Assembly (NCBI GenBank): GCA_035493195.1
Contig: DATJIM010000314.1
Location: 1-17,860 of the forward strand
DNA length: 17,860 nucleotides
Direction of reading: 5' to 3'
Origin: Schlegelella_A sp035493195
Lineage (GTDB): Bacteria > Pseudomonadota > Gammaproteobacteria > Burkholderiales > Burkholderiaceae_C
The translations under genes were made by a program, and so were the position numbers. A model generated the notes under the pieces. It did no database searches, was not told where the DNA came from, and worked only from the letters and a program-made list of their open reading frames with translations. This document shows, one piece after another, positions 14,631 to 17,860 of the stretch. How positions within the stretch are numbered: the stretch's first letter is position 1; each line of letters opens with the position of its first letter.

Positions 14631-16163
14631 CTACTTCTCAGCGCCCGACGCCGAGAAGTGCTCGGCGGCATGGCGCAGGTCGGCGAGCCACGCCTTGTAG
14701 GCCGCCGCCTTGTCCTCGGGGTCGACGCGCAACAGCGCCGACGGATGCAGGGTGATGAGGACGCGGCGACCGTCGTTGCGACGCAGCCATCTGCCGCGCT
14801 CGCGCAGCACCGAGATCGTCGTTCCCATCAACTGGCGCGCGGCGGTCGCGCCGAGGGCGACGAGCGCGCCCGGGTCGACCAGCTCGATCTCGCGCTCGAG
14901 CCAGTGCAGGCACGCGGCGGCTTCCTGCTGCGCCGGGGTCTTGTGGATGCGCCGCTTGCCGCGCAGCTCGAACTTGAAGTGCTTGACGGCGTTGGTGATG
15001 TAGACCTCGCGGCGCGGAATCGCGAGCTCCTCGAGCGCGCGCGCGAGGAGCTGTCCGGCCGGACCGACGAAGGGGCGGCCCTGCAGGTCCTCCTGATCGC
15101 CTGGCTGCTCGCCGACGAACATCAGCCGCGCGTGCCGCCCGCCTTCGCCGCCGACCGCCTGCGTCGCGTGCTCGCCGATCGGGCACTCGCGGCAATCTTG
15201 CAGCGCTGCGGTCAGCGCCGACAGGCTGCGCGGCCGCTCGCCGCCCGGCGTCACCGGGTGACCGGGCGTCGGCCGCGGCTCGGTCGCCGGGCGCCGCTTC
15301 GGGTCGGTCGGTCCTCGCGCGATCATCGTCATGCTCCGTTCGCCGGCACTGCTCGCCAGCGGCTCGATCAGCTCCGCCTCGGGAAGGTTCTTCCAATACC
15401 GCCTCGGCATTTCGCGCGCCATGGTCTCGAGCTTCAGGCGCGCCGGATTGAAGATGCTGCGGTAGTACGTCAGCCAGAGCTGCTCGCCGGCGTCGGCCGC
15501 CGGCGCCTCGTCGCGCCGCGCGCCCGGGCCGAACGCGAGCGCGACGCCGTCCCAGCGGACGCTTCGCTCGGGCGTCAGGATCGCCCAGCGCATCGTCGTG
15601 AAACGGCGCGCGAAGAAGGGCGCGACCGCCTCGACGATGTGGTGCTCCGGCTCGAACCAGGCCACGTGCAGCGGCGCGCCGATCGCGCCCTCGCCGTCGG
15701 GCTCGGCGATCGGCCGGAAGCGCACGAACGCTTTCATCTTGTGGAGGTCGCGGCGCACGGCCTGCGACATCGCATCGGCGCGCAGCCAGTCGGGATCGAG
15801 CGGATCCGCGCGCAGGCCGGGTTCGATCTGCAGCCGCCAGAGCAACCGATAGAGCAGTGCGAAGCGCTCGGCGTCGCGGTGCAGGATCGCGCTCTCGGCG
15901 AGCGGGACGAACGCCGGCGGAACGTGCACCGGAGGCGCCGACGGGGCCGTCGCGGGGGCGTCGTCTCCGCCGGCCTCGAAGAGGTCGGCCTCGATGTCGT
16001 CGGCGCATTGCCAGACCACGCGCTCGGGCACGACCTGCTCGGCCCAGAGGGCCCGGCACGCCGCGCGAAAGCCGGCGAAGTCGACCGCGCCCGCGAGGCG
16101 CACGGTGCGCACGTCGCTCGCCGGCGCGATCGTCGGCGGCGATGTGCTTCCAGCCGCCGTCAT
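14631..16163 (-). CDS. udgX: DUF4130 - UdgX fusion: uracil-DNA covalent-binding repair protein
   Basis: 510 aa in two domains. Residues about 18-275 are DUF4130 (TIGR03915, probable DNA metabolism protein), with LLYRLLWRLQ, DLHKMKAFVRFR, WFEPEHHIVEAVAPFFARRF and LWLTYYRSIFNPARL. A Pro/Arg-rich linker (about 280-312) leads to a UdgX domain (about 313-505) of the uracil-DNA glycosylase superfamily. It has CRECPIG (C324, C327), GEQPGDQEDLQGRPFVGPAG (351-370), VKHFKFELRGKRRIHKTP with H407, C418, and HPSALLR (473-479). UdgX is known to attack uracil in DNA and stay covalently bound through the His of KRRIH. That motif is intact here. The ATG at 16163 overlaps the TGA of the radical SAM gene, so both are co-translated and share the LexA box upstream. 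Confidence 0.95.
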   Translation of the reverse strand: MTAAGSTSPPTIAPASDVRTVRLAGAVDFAGFRAACRALWAEQVVPERVVWQCADDIEADLFEAGGDDAPATAPSAPPVHVPPAFVPLAESAILHRDAERFALLYRLLWRLQIEPGLRADPLDPDWLRADAMSQAVRRDLHKMKAFVRFRPIAEPDGEGAIGAPLHVAWFEPEHHIVEAVAPFFARRFTTMRWAILTPERSVRWDGVALAFGPGARRDEAPAADAGEQLWLTYYRSIFNPARLKLETMAREMPRRYWKNLPEAELIEPLASSAGERSMTMIARGPTDPKRRPATEPRPTPGHPVTPGGERPRSLSALTAALQDCRECPIGEHATQAVGGEGGRHARLMFVGEQPGDQEDLQGRPFVGPAGQLLARALEELAIPRREVYITNAVKHFKFELRGKRRIHKTPAQQEAAACLHWLEREIELVDPGALVALGATAARQLMGTTISVLRERGRWLRRNDGRRVLITLHPSALLRVDPEDKAAAYKAWLADLRHAAEHFSASGAEK

Positions 16164-17473
16164 GGCGGCGAGCTTAGCGCTCCTTCGGGCTCGGCGGCGG
16201 CGCTGTCGAAGAGCGTCGCCTGGCGCGCTGTCGATCCCGACGCGGCGGCGAGTCGGCGCTCGAGATCGGCGGCATCGAGGATCTTTCCCGGCCGGTGGTC
16301 AGCGACCTCGACGAAGGGCAGCGTCTTCGCGAGCGGAACGCGCAGCCGCTCGAGGTCGACGAAGCGTAGCCTCCGCACCCGGCGCGCCGCGACGATCCGC
16401 GCGACGGCGCGCGTGCCGAGGCCGGGGACGCGCAGCAGCAGTTCCTTCGGCGCGCGATTGAGGTCGACCGGAAAACGCTCGCGATGCGCGATCGCCCACG
16501 CGAGCTTCGGGTCGACGTCGAGTGCAAGCATGCCGCCCCTGGCGACGATCTCGTCGTGCGCGAAGCCGTAGAAGCGCATCAGCCAGTCGGCCTGGTAGAG
16601 GCGATGCTCGCGCACGAGCGGGGGAGCCCTGAGGGGCAGCGCCCGCGCCCCGTCGGGGATCGGGCTGAACGCAGAGTAGTAGACGCGGCGCAGCCGATAC
16701 GCGCCGTAGAGGGTCGCGCTGGTGGCGAGGATCGTCGCGTCGCTTGTCGTGTCGGCACCGACGATCATCTGCGTGCTCTGGCCAGCGGGAGCGAAGCGAG
16801 GCGGCCGGGCGCGACGCGGCGCGAGCAGCGGTTGCGATGTCGGCGACAGCGAACGCGCGGCGTCCTTGGCGTCGTCGATGTGGACGCGAAGCCTCGCCAT
16901 CGAGCGACGGATCGCGACACCGTCCTTCTGCGGCGCCAGCGCGGCGAGCGACTGCACGGTCGGCAGCTCGACGTTGATGCTCAGACGATCGGCGTAGCGG
17001 CCGGCGCGCGCGAGCAGGTCGTCGCTCGCCTCGGGGATCGTCTTCAGGTGGATGTAGCCGCGAAAGTCGTGCTCTTCGCGCAGCACGCGCGCGACCTCGA
17101 CGACCTGCTCCATCGTGTAGTCGGGCGAACGGATGATCCCCGAGCTGAGGAAGAGCCCCTCGATGCAGTTGCGCCGGTAGAAGTCGAGCGTGAGCCGGAC
17201 GACCTCGTCGATGCTGAAGCGCGCGCGCGGCTCGTTGCTCGAGACGCGGTTGACGCAGTAGAGGCAGTCGTAGACGCAGAAGTTCGTCAGCAGGATCTTC
17301 AGCAGCGAAATACAGCGTCCGTCGGGCGCGTAGCTGTGGCAGATCCCCGAGCCTTCGGTCGAGCCGATGCCACGGCCGCCGATCGAGCTGCGCTTGTCGG
17401 TGCCGCTCGACGCGCACGACGCGTCGTACTTGGCGGCGTCGGCGAGGATCGCGAGCTTGCGGTCGAGGTGCAC
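16160..17473 (-). CDS. Putative DNA modification/repair radical SAM protein (TIGR03916-like)
   Basis: 437 aa. The N-terminus KLAILADAAKYDASCASSG and the block GSGICHSYAPDGRCISLLKILLTN are hallmarks of this family. The radical SAM cluster motif CVYDCLYC (C66, C70, C73) binds a 4Fe-4S cluster, and further cysteines C20, C45 and C54 may serve a second site. The C-terminal region has a helix-hairpin-helix DNA-binding segment (LNRAPKELLLRVPGLGTRAVARIVAAR). The tail contains QATLF (418-422), similar to beta-clamp-binding peptides. The substrate is unknown, and DNA is inferred from partners. The start is GTG at 17473. No ATG is in frame upstream and no Shine-Dalgarno is visible. Its stop overlaps the UdgX start, and the LexA operator lies 16 bases before the start. 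Confidence 0.93.
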   Translation of the reverse strand: MHLDRKLAILADAAKYDASCASSGTDKRSSIGGRGIGSTEGSGICHSYAPDGRCISLLKILLTNFCVYDCLYCVNRVSSNEPRARFSIDEVVRLTLDFYRRNCIEGLFLSSGIIRSPDYTMEQVVEVARVLREEHDFRGYIHLKTIPEASDDLLARAGRYADRLSINVELPTVQSLAALAPQKDGVAIRRSMARLRVHIDDAKDAARSLSPTSQPLLAPRRARPPRFAPAGQSTQMIVGADTTSDATILATSATLYGAYRLRRVYYSAFSPIPDGARALPLRAPPLVREHRLYQADWLMRFYGFAHDEIVARGGMLALDVDPKLAWAIAHRERFPVDLNRAPKELLLRVPGLGTRAVARIVAARRVRRLRFVDLERLRVPLAKTLPFVEVADHRPGKILDAADLERRLAAASGSTARQATLFDSAAAEPEGALSSPP

Positions 17474-17488
17474 TGGGAGGGGAGGTGA

Positions 17489-17504
17489 CTGTACAAATAT
17501 ACAG
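17489..17504 (-). promoter_or_regulatory. LexA (SOS) box upstream of the radical SAM - UdgX operon
   Basis: CTGTACAAATATACAG matches the LexA consensus CTG-N10-CAG, with an AT-rich centre and flanking A/T bases (GACTGTA...TACAGTC, a 7-bp inverted repeat). On the minus strand it contains TATATT (17501 to 17496), five of six matches to a -10 box, placing transcription start about 15 bases before the GTG codon. Repressor binding here would block the promoter directly. The sequence match is clear. SOS regulation is inferred. Confidence 0.8.
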
Positions 17505-17521
17505 TCATGACCGCCGCCCGT

Positions 17522-17548
17522 GCGGCGCGCGGGGCAAGCCCGCGCCGC
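17522..17548 (-). terminator. GC-rich hairpin after the partial gene
   Basis: GCGGCG...CGGG pairs with CCCG...CGCCGC around a GCAAG loop, with a two-base bulge. It stands just after the stop of the partial minus-strand gene and before the LexA box. No T run follows, so intrinsic termination is only possible, not shown. Confidence 0.35.
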
Positions 17549-17549
17549 G

Positions 17550-17860
17550 CTACGAGCGCTCGAAGATCAGGCCCGCCTTCTCGCTCTCGGGTGCCGCATC
17601 GGTCGGCGGCTGGTCAGGCGGCCGCGCGTGGACGTCCGCCGGCGTGAAGACGACCGCTTCGCCGTCGTCGCACTCGCCGCCCGCTGCCGCTTCGCCTTGC
17701 GCGGTCGCTTCGCCGTGCACAACGACGGCCTCGGGTTCGCCGCTCTTCTTCGCTGGCGGGTCACCGTCGGTCGTGGGACCGAGCTGCGGCGGTGCGCTCT
17801 CCGGCACCTGCTCACCGTAGCCGGCGCCATAGTGGCCAGGCTCCTGGTTCGAGTCAGGAG
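17550..17860 (-). CDS. Unknown acidic protein, C-terminal part (5' end beyond window)
   Basis: The minus-strand frame is open from the window edge to a TAG at 17550-17552, giving the last 103 residues of a longer protein that I do not recognise. The content is Gly, Glu, Pro, Asp and Ala rich and probably disordered. It has GHYGAGYGEQ near the visible start, a stretch DGEAVVFTPADVHARP, and the end EKAGLIFERS. No membrane segment or catalytic motif is visible. The plus-strand alternative frame over the same bases is Ser/Pro/Cys-rich and looks like a shadow. A possible GTG at 17805-17807 would give an 85-residue protein, but residues upstream of it read equally well, so truncation by the edge is more likely. 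It is upstream of the LexA-controlled operon on the same strand. Confidence 0.5.
   Translation of the reverse strand, partial: PDSNQEPGHYGAGYGEQVPESAPPQLGPTTDGDPPAKKSGEPEAVVVHGEATAQGEAAAGGECDDGEAVVFTPADVHARPPDQPPTDAAPESEKAGLIFERS

Noticed and set aside
14631..16163. Apparent absence of a fourth Fe-S cysteine in the UdgX domain (only C324, C327, C418 seen).
   Set aside because: I cannot confirm from memory where the fourth ligand lies in UdgX proteins, so this may be the family norm rather than an anomaly.
17485..17820. Plus-strand GTG frame preceded by GGAGG, starting within the LexA box region.
   Set aside because: The Shine-Dalgarno-like match is attractive, but the translation is Ser/Pro/Ala low-complexity and antisense to a better open frame that continues past the window edge.

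Overview
The window is GC-rich (about 70% by eye), densely packed chromosomal DNA. The GyrB sequence, the LexA-type operator (CTG-N10-CAG), a pentapeptide MXKDX-repeat protein and the general gene mix point to a betaproteobacterium, probably Burkholderiales-like and perhaps uncultured. No insertion sequence, CRISPR array, tRNA or rRNA was seen, and no stretch over 300 bases lacks a gene. The 5' end holds the C-terminal part of gyrB. In many betaproteobacteria dnaA-dnaN-gyrB lies beside the replication origin, so this may be origin-proximal DNA (inference).

Layout. (1) 1-1290: gyrB, plus strand. (2) 1287-5381, minus strand: a run of six genes read leftward. A GbsR/MarR-type regulator, a DCC thiol-disulfide protein and an SDR-DoxX membrane fusion are coupled by ATGA overlaps. 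After a 106-base gap come an 87-aa peptide, an MNIO (DUF692) enzyme and a small partner protein. This looks like a peptide-modifying cassette that does not match the classical bufferin or methanobactin layout. (3) 5498-9343: short housekeeping and accessory genes in alternating orientation: a YbhB-type PEBP protein, an Ogt alkyltransferase, a Nudix hydrolase, a LysE-type exporter and a large methyltransferase. (4) 9322-12562, minus strand: a membrane-anchored kinase-like protein lacking the catalytic residues (a pseudokinase), a lipoprotein with an OmpA-like end, and a small GIY-YIG-like protein. All are overlapped or coupled. (5) 12694-14545, minus strand: a MaoC-like hydratase, a small orphan, a PNPOx-like protein, and a secreted Met/Lys-rich MXKDX-repeat protein followed by a hairpin terminator. 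(6) 14631-17473, minus strand: a DUF4130-UdgX fusion coupled by ATGA to a TIGR03916-type radical SAM protein, with a near-perfect LexA box directly upstream. (7) 17550-17860: the C-terminal end of an unrecognised acidic protein, cut by the window edge.

The most interesting parts are the MNIO cassette with its single-cysteine candidate substrate, the pseudokinase/OmpA-lipoprotein/GIY-YIG unit, and the apparent SOS control of the UdgX/radical SAM DNA-repair operon. All functions are assigned by reading motifs in the translations. No database search was possible.
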